In this document: piece by piece, positions 8,610 to 16,862 of the stretch
Layout: each line of letters opens with the position of its first letter
How positions within the stretch are numbered: position 1 is the first letter of the stretch
Assembly (NCBI GenBank): GCA_023428755.1
Contig: JAEYWX010000015.1
Coordinates: 124,001-188,000 of the forward strand
Direction: 5' to 3'
Length of the DNA: 64,000 nt
Origin: Bacteroidota bacterium
GTDB lineage: Bacteria; Bacteroidota; Bacteroidia; Chitinophagales; Chitinophagaceae
Translations under genes and position numbers: made by a program
The notes under the pieces: model-generated
What the model was told of the DNA's origin: nothing
The model's input: only the letters and a program-made list of their open reading frames with translations
Databases searched by the model: none

Positions 8610-9842
8610 TTACTTCACTCCCCTTCTCGCCAGTTCCTTTTTAATCAACAACAATTCTCTTCCTGTTTGTCCACTTACACTGCTGTTTTCCTGTGCACGG
8701 CGCATAAGGTAAGGCACTACATCATCAATAGGTCCGAAGGGAAGATATTTGCTTACTGAATAACCTTCTTTGGCGAGGTTGAAAGTAATATGATCGCTCA
8801 TACCATACAATTGACTGAAATGCACATGCGGATGATTGTGCGGCAAGCCTTTACTATGTAATAACTCAGCGGCTAACTGATTACTGTATTCGTTGTGCGA
8901 TGCCACAATGGTAGCAATACGATCTACGTGTTGGATACAAAACTCCACTGCTTTGTTGTAATCACGGTCGCTGCTTTCTTTATCGGGCTGAATGGGCGAT
9001 TCATAATTCATGTCCTGTGCACGCTTGCGCTCTTTTTCCATATATGCACCCCGAACGATCTTGATACCAAAAATAAAATTGCGTTGCTCGGCGGCTTCAA
9101 AACAATCATGAATAAATTGATAACGGTCGTGGCGATAGAGTTGTGCCGTATTGTACACCACCGCTTTTGTTTTGTTGTGCTGATCCATCATCAACATCGT
9201 TAGTGCATCCACGGGGTCCTGTATCCAGGTTTCTTCTGCATCAATCAGTACACCTATATTTTTTACAGATGCAGTGGAGCAAATTTTTTCCATCCGGTTG
9301 CACACACGCTGCCACTCTTCCCGCTCTTCTTTTGTTAACTGTTCCAGTGCCTGCTCGTACCGGCGAATGAGTGTGCCCGTACCCTTGTGCATCAGCCCAT
9401 CCATTTTTTCTAAAAGGGCAAACCGTGCAACACCGGTCACCTTTACACTCATGAACGGAATGTTGGCCTGTGTAGCTGCATAATCAATCACTTTAATAAA
9501 CTCATCGCATGCATGGTCTTTTTCATCTTCGCCATAATCACCACCTTCAACACCATAATCAAGGATCACCTGTACATGAAATTTTTCCAGCAGATCGGCC
9601 ACCCGTGCCGTTTCCTGCAAGGTTTCACCACCAATAAACTGATCGAATAATGTACTGCGGATAAGCCCTTTTACCGGCAAACCGGCTTTAATGGCCCAGG
9701 GAGTAAGTCGGGTACCAATATTTACCAACCAGTTATACCCCATCGATGAAAAAAGAAAATGGGCTTTCTTCAATTGCTGATCGTTCTTATATTCAAATGC
9801 ATTAGCTGTATTCTCGAAAGAAATTTTGGAATTGTTTGGCAT
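8610..9842 (-). CDS. Proline dehydrogenase
   Basis: A 410-residue flavoenzyme of the PRODH family (PutA domain) that oxidises proline to pyrroline-5-carboxylate and feeds electrons to quinone. Motifs: VILDYGVEGGDYG near residue 90, IGVLIDAEETWIQDP in the barrel, KIVRGAYMEKER, and the C-terminal YLPFGPIDDVVPYLMRRAQE segment, typical of monofunctional enzymes. ATG at 9842 (MPNNSKISF) is preferred to an upstream TTG. It stands alone, with no pyrroline-5-carboxylate dehydrogenase gene nearby. Confidence 0.95.
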   Translation of the reverse strand: MPNNSKISFENTANAFEYKNDQQLKKAHFLFSSMGYNWLVNIGTRLTPWAIKAGLPVKGLIRSTLFDQFIGGETLQETARVADLLEKFHVQVILDYGVEGGDYGEDEKDHACDEFIKVIDYAATQANIPFMSVKVTGVARFALLEKMDGLMHKGTGTLIRRYEQALEQLTKEEREEWQRVCNRMEKICSTASVKNIGVLIDAEETWIQDPVDALTMLMMDQHNKTKAVVYNTAQLYRHDRYQFIHDCFEAAEQRNFIFGIKIVRGAYMEKERKRAQDMNYESPIQPDKESSDRDYNKAVEFCIQHVDRIATIVASHNEYSNQLAAELLHSKGLPHNHPHVHFSQLYGMSDHITFNLAKEGYSVSKYLPFGPIDDVVPYLMRRAQENSSVSGQTGRELLLIKKELARRGVK

Positions 9843-9891
9843 GCTATCTACGATTAGAGGCAGCAAATATAGCTGAAAAACAGTCCTGCTT

Positions 9892-10749
9892 TCATTCCTG
9901 TTTTCGATAAAGAAATAACAGCTCGTTCCTTGTAAAACCGGGAGTTAAGCTGAATTGGTGCGACATGCCGCCGTGTTTTACAACCAACTGGAGTGTGAGC
10001 TTATTTTGCGCAACCGATTGGCTGATTACGATTATATCGTTATTGCCGGGGGTCAGTTCCTTGAGCCGAATCCGCAGCGGTGAACGTTTAAAATCGTGAA
10101 ATTCGGAAATCACCTGGCCGTTGAAAACAACAGTGATCGAATCGTGCAGTGTAGTGGAATCAATGGAAAAATCAAGGACAATATCACCACTGTCAACAGC
10201 CAGTTCACCTGCTTTATGATTCAATCGGTCGATGATGGGCAACAACACATTGTTCTCTTCGTACATGCGATAGGTTTCTTCGACATACGCCGTTATTTCA
10301 TCTTTTGTTATTTCCGAAACACTGTCCTGCGATCTAACAAGGCTTAACTGATCTGCTTCGTTGCTTATCCATACCCAGAGTCCTTTTAACTGTTCTCCAC
10401 TATTGGTTTTTTGTACACGTAGATCCAATTCCTGAAACCATTCGCAATCATCGCTGCTCATATTTACCCCTCGACGAACATTTCGTTTTTTAAGACTCAG
10501 TTTTTCGCCGTTGTCCGAACCTGTTACAATAAAGTCACAACCAAATACGGTGTTTTTTTCAAACCCTCTTGTGTTGATAACGCCAACAAATCCACCTTCG
10601 TTTTCGATCAACTCCATTCGCACATTCATTTTTTGCTTTTTGTTCCCTTTCAGCAAAAAACTTCCTTCCCACACACCGGTAAAGGTTTGCGCAAACATGG
10701 TTGAGCAAAAAAGAAATGATATTAGAAATAAGGAAGCCCGTAATTGCAT
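9892..10749 (-). CDS. Secreted protein of unknown function
   Basis: A 285-residue protein with a clear signal peptide (MQLRASLFLISFLFCSTMFAQ, cleaved after Ala20). The N-terminal part (FTGVWEGSFLLKGNKKQKMNVRMEL) resembles a small beta-barrel, lipocalin-like 'how strongly does it differ from ligand-free' fold often found in Bacteroidota exported proteins; the C-terminal 90 residues look like a beta-sandwich (DIVLDFSIDSTTLHDSITVVFNG). No enzyme motif was found. The start codon lies in the loop side of an 11-bp perfect inverted repeat (10736-10774), downstream of the aspartate kinase gene. Confidence 0.7.
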   Translation of the reverse strand: MQLRASLFLISFLFCSTMFAQTFTGVWEGSFLLKGNKKQKMNVRMELIENEGGFVGVINTRGFEKNTVFGCDFIVTGSDNGEKLSLKKRNVRRGVNMSSDDCEWFQELDLRVQKTNSGEQLKGLWVWISNEADQLSLVRSQDSVSEITKDEITAYVEETYRMYEENNVLLPIIDRLNHKAGELAVDSGDIVLDFSIDSTTLHDSITVVFNGQVISEFHDFKRSPLRIRLKELTPGNNDIIVISQSVAQNKLTLQLVVKHGGMSHQFSLTPGFTRNELLFLYRKQE

Positions 10750-10774
10750 ACTTCCTCAAGATACAATTACGGGC
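10736..10774 (-). promoter_or_regulatory. 11-bp inverted repeat enclosing the start codon of the secreted-protein gene
   Basis: Arms gcccgtaattg (10736-10746) and caattacgggc (10764-10774) are perfect complements, with a 17-nt loop. The ATG at 10747-10749 directly borders one arm. On the minus strand this hairpin would fold over the translation start, after the aspartate kinase stop 33 nt earlier. No T-run follows, so it looks more like a translation-level or processing structure than a terminator. Confidence 0.5.
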
Positions 10775-10806
10775 CAAACAGAAAAAGAAAGATTGAAAGA
10801 ATTCTG

Positions 10807-12129
10807 TTAATCCAAACCGAAAATTCCTTTATTCAAAATCTGCAAGGTTTGTGTTTTATAAGCTGCAGGGACCAGCAACGATACGTTGTGCGGACTGCCA
10901 CCATAGCTCACCATGCGTACGGGAATGTCAGCAATGCTGTCGAATAATTTTGAAAGAATGTGTTCGGTTTTCCCAATTTCATTACCCACAATACTAACAA
11001 TCGCCTGGTCTTTATCCAGCTCCACCGAACCAAATGGCTCCAGCTCACGGATAATTTCATCGAGATGGGTATTGTTATCAATTGTTAATGATACTGCTAC
11101 TTCAGAAGTAGTGATCATATCAATGGATGTACGGTATTTCTCAAACACTTCAAATACTTTACGCAAGAACCCGTACGCCAGCAACATCCGGCTGCTCTTG
11201 ATCTTGATTGCAGTAATGCCATCTTTTGCTGCCACTGCTTTCACACCTACACTACCTGCTTCTTCGGTGATCAATGTACCTTTTGCATCGGGCTGCATGG
11301 TGTTTAACAGCTTCACCGGAATTTTATAATGCTGTGCCGGCCAGATTGAAGCAGGATGTAAAATTTTTGCACCGAAGTAGGCCAACTCAGCTGCTTCATC
11401 AAAACTCAATTGCTCAATGGCCACTGTTTTCTTTACAATGCGTGGATCGTTGTTATGCATCCCATCAATATCAGTCCAGATTTCACAAACCGATGCGTTG
11501 ATGGCAGCACCGATCAGTGATGCACTGTAATCACTTCCGCCACGTTTCAGGTTATCTACTTCGCCTCTTGCATTGCGGCTGATGTATCCCTGTGTGATAA
11601 ATATTTTTTTGTCTTTGTGCTGATTCAGCAACTGGCTCAGCTTTACTTTAATGCTGCCGATCTGTGGTTCTTCATAACTGTCGATGGTCATGAAATCCAG
11701 CGCCGGCAATAACATGTGATCAATTCCTTTTTCTTCGAGGTAGCAGCTGAACATTTTGGTGCTCATCAATTCACCTTGTGCCAGGATATCTTTATTCAAC
11801 GCTTCGTTGAATGAAATTTTGAGAATGATATTCAGGAATTCAAAATGTTCGGCAATGATTGCACGACATTTTGTTTGTGCTGCTTCTGTTGACAGCAGGT
11901 TGCTGATGAATGTTTGATAATGTGCATCCAGTTTATCAATTACCTGTTTGGCAGCAGCTCTGTCGCCGTTTGCCATCGCCGTACCAATTTCAACCAGCGA
12001 ATTGGTTGTACCGCTTAAGGCACTTAACACCACAATTTTTTCTTCTGTATCACGTGTAATCAGGGTTGCTACATCGTGCATTCTTTCAGGTTTCCCCACT
12101 GAGGTACCGCCAAACTTCATCACTTTCAT
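10807..12129 (-). CDS. lysC: Aspartate kinase (monofunctional)
   Basis: A 440-residue aspartokinase, the first step toward lysine, threonine, methionine and diaminopimelate. The kinase domain opens with VMKFGGTSVGKPERM and carries KRGGSDYSASLIGAAI and EIWTDIDGMHNNDPRIV; the C-terminal 150 residues are two ACT domains (around ISIVGNEIGKTEHIL and FDSIADIPVRMVSYGG) for feedback control by amino acids. There is no fused homoserine dehydrogenase. Either ATG at 12129 or three codons later is possible. The 366 nt upstream hold repeats and no recognisable lysine riboswitch. Confidence 0.93.
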   Translation of the reverse strand: MKVMKFGGTSVGKPERMHDVATLITRDTEEKIVVLSALSGTTNSLVEIGTAMANGDRAAAKQVIDKLDAHYQTFISNLLSTEAAQTKCRAIIAEHFEFLNIILKISFNEALNKDILAQGELMSTKMFSCYLEEKGIDHMLLPALDFMTIDSYEEPQIGSIKVKLSQLLNQHKDKKIFITQGYISRNARGEVDNLKRGGSDYSASLIGAAINASVCEIWTDIDGMHNNDPRIVKKTVAIEQLSFDEAAELAYFGAKILHPASIWPAQHYKIPVKLLNTMQPDAKGTLITEEAGSVGVKAVAAKDGITAIKIKSSRMLLAYGFLRKVFEVFEKYRTSIDMITTSEVAVSLTIDNNTHLDEIIRELEPFGSVELDKDQAIVSIVGNEIGKTEHILSKLFDSIADIPVRMVSYGGSPHNVSLLVPAAYKTQTLQILNKGIFGLD

Positions 12130-12495
12130 TGCCGTAGGTTTATTTTATGTTTTAATTTGGTCCACAGTCGATAGACGACAGACCACCAATTGTTCATTGT
12201 TCATAGTTGATAGCCTAGTCACTCTTCATAATAGACCACAGTCAACGGACGACAGACCACCACTTATTAATTGTTCATAGTTGCTTATTGTCTATTGCCC
12301 ATTGCCTATTGATCATTTTCAACTCATCACTCATCTTCCCACATCATCTCCCCGACGAATTTCTTCATCATCCCCCCCACCGTCTTATTAAAGTTGAAAT
12401 ACGCTTTAACAGCCAAGTGCAACAACCACATTTCAATGTTCTGTCAAAAAAAAGAAATGCCCGCCGGGAAAATCATTTTCGAACGGGCTGCGAAA
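12130..12495. repeat. 366-nt intergenic region with two R1 copies and R2 words
   Basis: This stretch has no gene. It contains two R1 copies in inverse orientation to those at 723-818: 12159-12187 and 12234-12261. Between and after them are R2 words (ttgttcattgttcatag, attgcccattgcctattg, tcaactcatcactcatc). The last 50 nt form the terminator of the Ldh-family gene (separate entry). No promoter box for aspartate kinase could be singled out. Confidence 0.7.
12446..12488 (-). terminator. Intrinsic terminator of the Ldh-family gene
   Basis: On the minus strand, a hairpin with outer arms GCCCG (12484-12488) and CGGGC (12459-12463) and an inner gaaaat/attttc stem is followed by an eight-T run (12446-12453), 8 nt past the Ldh-family stop codon. 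Confidence 0.75.
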
Positions 12496-13572
12496 TTAAA
12501 GAGAGAGATTGAATTTCTGTCCAACTTTCAGTAAATCTTCTGCAACAGTTTCCAATAAGGGAATTCCGTCTTTCATTCGCTGTGTTTCAAACAAACGTTC
12601 GGGATCACCGGGAATGAGCACCTGCTCGTATCCTTCAATCGTTTTTGCAGATCGGAAACGCTTGATCCAGTTGTCCATATCTTTTTTAAAATCGTCAGCT
12701 TTGCGAAAGGCATCAATCCGCATGGCACCGAGAAAATGCCCCAATCCTTTACCCGGCTGATTTTCGGGCATGGGAACGTATGCAGGGAACGGCGGCACCC
12801 ACGGACCATAATTCGCACCACTCAACACGGCCGAAAAAATATCAACAATACTTCCCAACGCATAACCTTTATGACTGCCGTGTTCTTTATCGCTTCCCAA
12901 TGGCAACAACGCACCTTTGTTTTTTAAAGCATGCGCATCGGTTGTTGCTTCACCTTCCTCATCCTGTATCCAACCAAGCGGTGCTTCAAGATTTTTGCGT
13001 TGCAGAATTTCAAGTTTGCCATTGGCGGCTGTGGTGGTAGCCATGTCGGCCACAAAAGGCGGTTCCTTACCACTTGGTACAGCAACAGCAATTGGATTGG
13101 TGCCCAACATCCGCTCCGTTGAAAAAGTGGGTGCTACTAAAGCAGAAGCATTGGTCATGGCCATACCGATCATATCGTGTTGCAAGGCCATCATGGCATG
13201 ATAACCGGCAATACCAAAGTGATTACTGTTTTGTACACTCACCCATCCGCTGCCAACATTGGTTGCTTTATCAATAGCCACCTGCATAGCAAAGGGAGCA
13301 ACCACCAAACCCAAACCACTGTCGCCATCCACTACTGCCGTAGAAGGAGTTTCATGAATTACTTTGATGTTAGGTGTTGCGTTGATGCGTTTTGCTTCCC
13401 ATAACCGCACATAACCGCTCAGCCTTGCCACACCATGCGAATCGATCCCACGCAAGTCGGCTGAAAGTAATACGGTAGTAGCAATGGTTGCATCTGCTTC
13501 GCTGCAACCCATTGACAGAAATACATTCTTTGTAAACGAAAATAAATGCGGATAGGAAAACACTTGCTCCAT
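12496..13572 (-). CDS. Malate/L-lactate (Ldh-family) NAD(P)-dependent dehydrogenase
   Basis: About 358 residues of the Ldh/YlbC/YiaK family, whose fold differs from classical Rossmann dehydrogenases. Motifs: LRGIDSHGVARL (His and Asp near residue 45), SNHFGIAGYHAM, TNPIAVAVPS and DKEHGSHKGYALG. Members reduce 2-keto acids or diketogulonate-type sugar acids; the substrate cannot be told from sequence. ATG at 13572 (MEQVFSY) is preferred over an upstream TTG. It is monocistronic by appearance, with its own terminator. Confidence 0.88.
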   Translation of the reverse strand: MEQVFSYPHLFSFTKNVFLSMGCSEADATIATTVLLSADLRGIDSHGVARLSGYVRLWEAKRINATPNIKVIHETPSTAVVDGDSGLGLVVAPFAMQVAIDKATNVGSGWVSVQNSNHFGIAGYHAMMALQHDMIGMAMTNASALVAPTFSTERMLGTNPIAVAVPSGKEPPFVADMATTTAANGKLEILQRKNLEAPLGWIQDEEGEATTDAHALKNKGALLPLGSDKEHGSHKGYALGSIVDIFSAVLSGANYGPWVPPFPAYVPMPENQPGKGLGHFLGAMRIDAFRKADDFKKDMDNWIKRFRSAKTIEGYEQVLIPGDPERLFETQRMKDGIPLLETVAEDLLKVGQKFNLSL

Positions 13573-13702
13573 ACTGTTACACAAAAAGAAGTCAACAATT
13601 GAGAATACGATTCAAAATAAGAATATATGATGACCCATGCATTGCAGATAAAGTGATTGCGACGCAACAAATGATGCCATGAAAACCAAAGCCGGTATTC
13701 AA

Positions 13703-13735
13703 CTACTCACCACTGATCATTCATCACTCATTATT
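13703..13735. repeat. R2-type tract before the DUF3467 gene end
   Basis: Words actcaccactgatcattc and atcactcattatt of the R2 class. The rest of the 13573-13733 gap shows nothing recognisable. Confidence 0.4.
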
Positions 13736-14048
13736 ATGCTTGCGCAGTGGGACCACCAAAATTCATAGGAATCTGAATTTCTTCCAGATCACGAATAGCA
13801 CCGTTGGCCGCTTCAAAACGCTGAATATTTTCGGTGAGGGCTTTCATAAAACGTTTGGCATGCTGTGGGGTAAAAATGATCCTTGATTTTACTTTGCTCT
13901 TGGGTGTACCCGGCATCACGTTTACAAAGTCGATCACAAATTCTGCATGACTGTGTGTGATGATCGCTAGGTTGGCATAAGAACCTTCCGCTACTTCTTC
14001 TGTGATCTCGATGTTGAGCTGATTGGGATTTGCTTGTTGTTCGTCCAT
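13734..14048 (-). CDS. DUF3467 family protein
   Basis: A 104-residue soluble protein that matches DUF3467, a small family found in many bacteria and archaea: EGSYANLAIITHSHAEFVID, FVNVMPGTPKSKVKSRII, and TPQHAKRFMKALTENI. Its function is unknown. ATG at 14048 (MDEQQANPN) is chosen because the upstream 27 codons have no family resemblance. It lies between the Ldh-family gene and the AraC gene on the same strand, apparently on its own. Confidence 0.85.
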   Translation of the reverse strand: MDEQQANPNQLNIEITEEVAEGSYANLAIITHSHAEFVIDFVNVMPGTPKSKVKSRIIFTPQHAKRFMKALTENIQRFEAANGAIRDLEEIQIPMNFGGPTAQA

Positions 14049-14215
14049 AAAAATAATTGAGCAGCAAATATACAACAGATAATCCCTTGCGGGGTAGGAA
14101 AGAAAGCAGCAGTTAATCCTATCATCCAAACCGAAGTTTTCTACAGTGAACTATTGTATAATACATACTTCTGTAAAACCAGTACGATAATTGCCTTCGA
14201 TTAACAATGATTAAC

Positions 14216-15154
14216 TCACATCATATTCAATTTTGCTTCATCACTTCTTTTGGTGCGGTATTTTTTGGGCGAAATGCCAATGATGGTTTTAAACCGCTTG
14301 GAGAAATAATACGGATCATCAAAACCCATACTAAAAGCAATGTCTTTGATGGACCGATCGCTGAAATCAAGCTCCTGGCAAGCTTTCTGCATTTTCATTT
14401 GCAAAAAATAATCAATGGGTGCATACCCGGTCTTTTGTTTAAAGAGATTGGAAAAACGGGATACCGAATAATTGTACTGCTTACTGAGATCGTTGAGCGA
14501 AATATTATCATTGATGCGTTCCTGCATAAAAAGGATCGCACTGTCCACGCAATCCAGTTTATCGGTGGAGGTAGCAATATAATGACGGTTATTATAGATA
14601 AATAAGGTTAGAAAATGCGACAGACACATGTTTGCAAACAACAGGTTGTCGATACTGTAACCCAGTTCCAGTGTTTTGTAAATTTTTGAAAAGATGGGAA
14701 GTATGTCGCCATTGTTTTTTACATACACGGGTTTGAAATTTTTCTGCACTTCCTGCACTTCATTCAACTGGGGTAATGAATCGCCGCCAAAATGGATCCA
14801 ATAGATGGTCCAGGGATGATTGGGGCTGCTGCCATAGGCATGCTCTACGTTTTGTGGCAGAATAAAAAATTCGTTGGGCCCCACTTCATACTTCTGCTTC
14901 CCGATTTGAAACCAGCCATTGCCATCCACACAATAAAACAGAAAATTTTCAGGAAGTCCTTTTTTCCGGTATGTAAAATGATCTTTTGCTTTTGGATAAT
15001 AACCGATGGAACACACATGCAAATGTTTGAGCAATGGATTCGAGAGTATCCTTGCTTTCAGGATTGTTTTTGGAATTTCAATCCGCTGCCGGCCAACACC
15101 GTACCAGACATTCTTATGCGATCCTTCTTTATTTTCACTCATAGCTGCAAGCAT
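14216..15154 (-). CDS. AraC-family transcriptional regulator
   Basis: A 312-residue regulator. The N-terminal part (residues 55-140) is an AraC-type cupin sugar-binding domain (FYCVDGNGWFQIGKQKYEV, FFILPQNVEHAYGSS). The C-terminal 100 residues hold the two helix-turn-helix units: ISLNDLSKQYNYSVSRFSNL and SIKDIAFSMGFDDPYYFSKR, ending FKTIIGISPKKYR. It is divergent from the acetylesterase gene, which heads the PUL at this side, so it probably senses a PUL monosaccharide such as rhamnose and switches on one or both flanking units. Start is ATG at 15154 or 15142; both are possible. It is the only regulator seen for the PUL within the window. Confidence 0.9.
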   Translation of the reverse strand: MLAAMSENKEGSHKNVWYGVGRQRIEIPKTILKARILSNPLLKHLHVCSIGYYPKAKDHFTYRKKGLPENFLFYCVDGNGWFQIGKQKYEVGPNEFFILPQNVEHAYGSSPNHPWTIYWIHFGGDSLPQLNEVQEVQKNFKPVYVKNNGDILPIFSKIYKTLELGYSIDNLLFANMCLSHFLTLFIYNNRHYIATSTDKLDCVDSAILFMQERINDNISLNDLSKQYNYSVSRFSNLFKQKTGYAPIDYFLQMKMQKACQELDFSDRSIKDIAFSMGFDDPYYFSKRFKTIIGISPKKYRTKRSDEAKLNMM

Positions 15155-15288
15155 CTAAGAAATGGAAAATTACAAAAAAAGAACCTTCCTGTACCAACCA
15201 ATCATAAAGCGGCCTATACTTCATGTAAGTGCATGACGGAGGAAAGGTCAAAAACTGTACATTCGTCTCCTTTAATTTATACATTGCC
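15155..15288. promoter_or_regulatory. Divergent promoter region between AraC and acetylesterase genes
   Basis: The 134 nt separate two outward-facing genes and should contain both promoters and AraC operators. A tacattcg string near 15256 is one mismatch from the Bacteroidota TAnnTTTG -7 box on the plus strand, and tatgattg near 15205 is one mismatch on the minus strand, but neither has a convincing -33 partner. No clear direct repeat operator was found. Confidence 0.4.
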
Positions 15289-16722
15289 ATGTTAAAAAAT
15301 CTTCTCCGCTTCGCTTTTCTTTTTACCGTCGTCTTTACACAGCAGCTCGCAGTAAAAGCAGCCATCAAACTACCCTACTTCTTCAGCGACAATATGGTAT
15401 TGCAGCAGCAAACCGATGCAGCCTTTTGGGGGTGGGCGAAAGCAGGAAGCACGGTAACCATCAGCACATCCTGGAACAAAGCAAAATATTCAGTAAAAAC
15501 AGATGCTGCCGGAAAATGGAAAACAAAGATCAGCACACCTGCTGCAGGTGGCCCCTACACTATTACCATCAGCGACGGCACGCCTGTTACCATCAAAAAT
15601 GTATTAATCGGTGAAGTGTGGTTGTGCAGCGGACAAAGCAATATGGAAATGCCGATGAAAGGTTTTCGTGATCAACCTATTTTCGGTGGCAACGATGCCA
15701 TCTTTCATTCAACGAATGACCAGATCCGTTTGTACACAGTTCCCCGTTCGGTAGAACGTACGGCAAAGGATACAACAAAAGCATCTTCCTGGAAAATTGC
15801 AGAGCCGGAAGAGGTAAGCAATTTCAGTGCAACAGCGTATTACTTTGCAAAGATGTTACAGGAGCGATTGAACGTTCCTGTTGCCGTCATTAACATCAGC
15901 TATGGCGGCTCACCTGTTGAAGCATTTATGGATGCAGAAACACTAAAAGCATTTCCTGAAATTAAAGTACCTGCAGCAAGCGGTACTGAACAATTGAACA
16001 ATCGTAATGCAACTGTTTTGTATAACGGCATGTTGGGCGCTTTTTTGGGTTACAGTATCAAAGGTTGTTTGTGGTATCAAGGTGAAACAAATAATGATCG
16101 TCCGCAGCAATACGAAACGTTATTTCCTGCATTTGTAAAACAGATACGTGAGCAAAGCGGACAAGGTGATTTCCCGTTTTATTATTGCCAGATAGCGCCT
16201 TACAATTACAATAACAATGCTGCGGTAAACGTCAACAATAATAACTCAGCCTACCTGCGTGATGCGCAACGCAAAGCATTGACGAAAATCCCCAACAGCG
16301 GCATGGCTGTGTTGATGGATATTGGAGAAGAATTTAATATTCATCCTGGAGATAAAGAAACCGGCAGCAAACGTTTGGCGTATATGGCATTGGCAAAAAC
16401 ATACGGACTGAAAGGTTTTGGTTACGAAAGTCCTTCGTTTGAATCAATTGCAGTAAGCGGCAATACCATCACGATCAAATTCAGTGGTGCACCTAACGGC
16501 TTAACCAGTTACGGTAAAGTTTTGCAACATTTTGAAGTGGCAGGTGCCAATAAAGTTTTTAAACCGGCAAAAGCACTGATCAGTGGTGGAACCATTGTTG
16601 TTTCATCTCCTGAAATAAAAGATCCGGTGGCGGTGCGTTATGCGTTTAAAGATTTTGTAGTGGGTGATTTGTTTAGCACAGAAGGATTTCCGGTGAGTAG
16701 TTTTCGGAGTGACGATTGGTGA
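15289..16722 (+). CDS. Secreted SGNH acetylesterase (sialate O-acetylesterase family)
   Basis: A 477-residue exported esterase. The signal peptide spans about residues 1-24. A beta-sandwich (residues 28-105, VLQQQTDAAFWGWAKAG) precedes the SGNH domain with the nucleophile Ser117 in GQSNMEMP and a late catalytic His in NIHPGDKETGSKRLA. Sialate O-acetylesterase-like proteins of this architecture in Bacteroidota PULs remove acetyl groups from plant glycans rather than sialic acid. Here pectin/rhamnogalacturonan O-acetyl removal is the natural guess. ATG at 15289 gives the signal peptide; the longer upstream reading does not. It is the only plus-strand enzyme of the PUL and converges on the DUF5703 gene with a shared terminator. 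Confidence 0.88.
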   Translation: MLKNLLRFAFLFTVVFTQQLAVKAAIKLPYFFSDNMVLQQQTDAAFWGWAKAGSTVTISTSWNKAKYSVKTDAAGKWKTKISTPAAGGPYTITISDGTPVTIKNVLIGEVWLCSGQSNMEMPMKGFRDQPIFGGNDAIFHSTNDQIRLYTVPRSVERTAKDTTKASSWKIAEPEEVSNFSATAYYFAKMLQERLNVPVAVINISYGGSPVEAFMDAETLKAFPEIKVPAASGTEQLNNRNATVLYNGMLGAFLGYSIKGCLWYQGETNNDRPQQYETLFPAFVKQIREQSGQGDFPFYYCQIAPYNYNNNAAVNVNNNNSAYLRDAQRKALTKIPNSGMAVLMDIGEEFNIHPGDKETGSKRLAYMALAKTYGLKGFGYESPSFESIAVSGNTITIKFSGAPNGLTSYGKVLQHFEVAGANKVFKPAKALISGGTIVVSSPEIKDPVAVRYAFKDFVVGDLFSTEGFPVSSFRSDDW

Positions 16723-16753
16723 TGTGATGCCACGGGGAACTCGGAGAAAAAAC

Positions 16754-16858
16754 TCGTCTGACGCCCACGTCTGACGAATAATATAAAACGCTGACAGTTT
16801 CATAAAACTGTCAGCGTTTTTTATTTCCATAATGCATCAGACGAGGGCGTCAGATGCT
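16754..16858. terminator. Nested inverted repeat, bidirectional terminator between convergent PUL genes
   Basis: The core is a perfect 16-bp stem (16785-16800 with 16805-16820) with a 4-nt loop, flanked by A-rich and T-rich runs, so it can stop transcription from both sides. Around it is an outer pair of about 19-nt arms (near 16756-16776 and 16836-16857; core TCTGACGCCC and CGTCTGA) that are complementary to each other, giving a hairpin within a hairpin. Confidence 0.85.
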
Positions 16859-16862
16859 TAGG

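Noticed and set aside
12130..12495. Lysine riboswitch before aspartate kinase
   Set aside because: The region is filled by R1/R2 repeats; no conserved L-box-like folding pattern could be seen.
14207..14605. Plus-strand open frame over the AraC gene
   Set aside because: It is an antisense shadow of the AraC C-terminus, with no family resemblance of its own.
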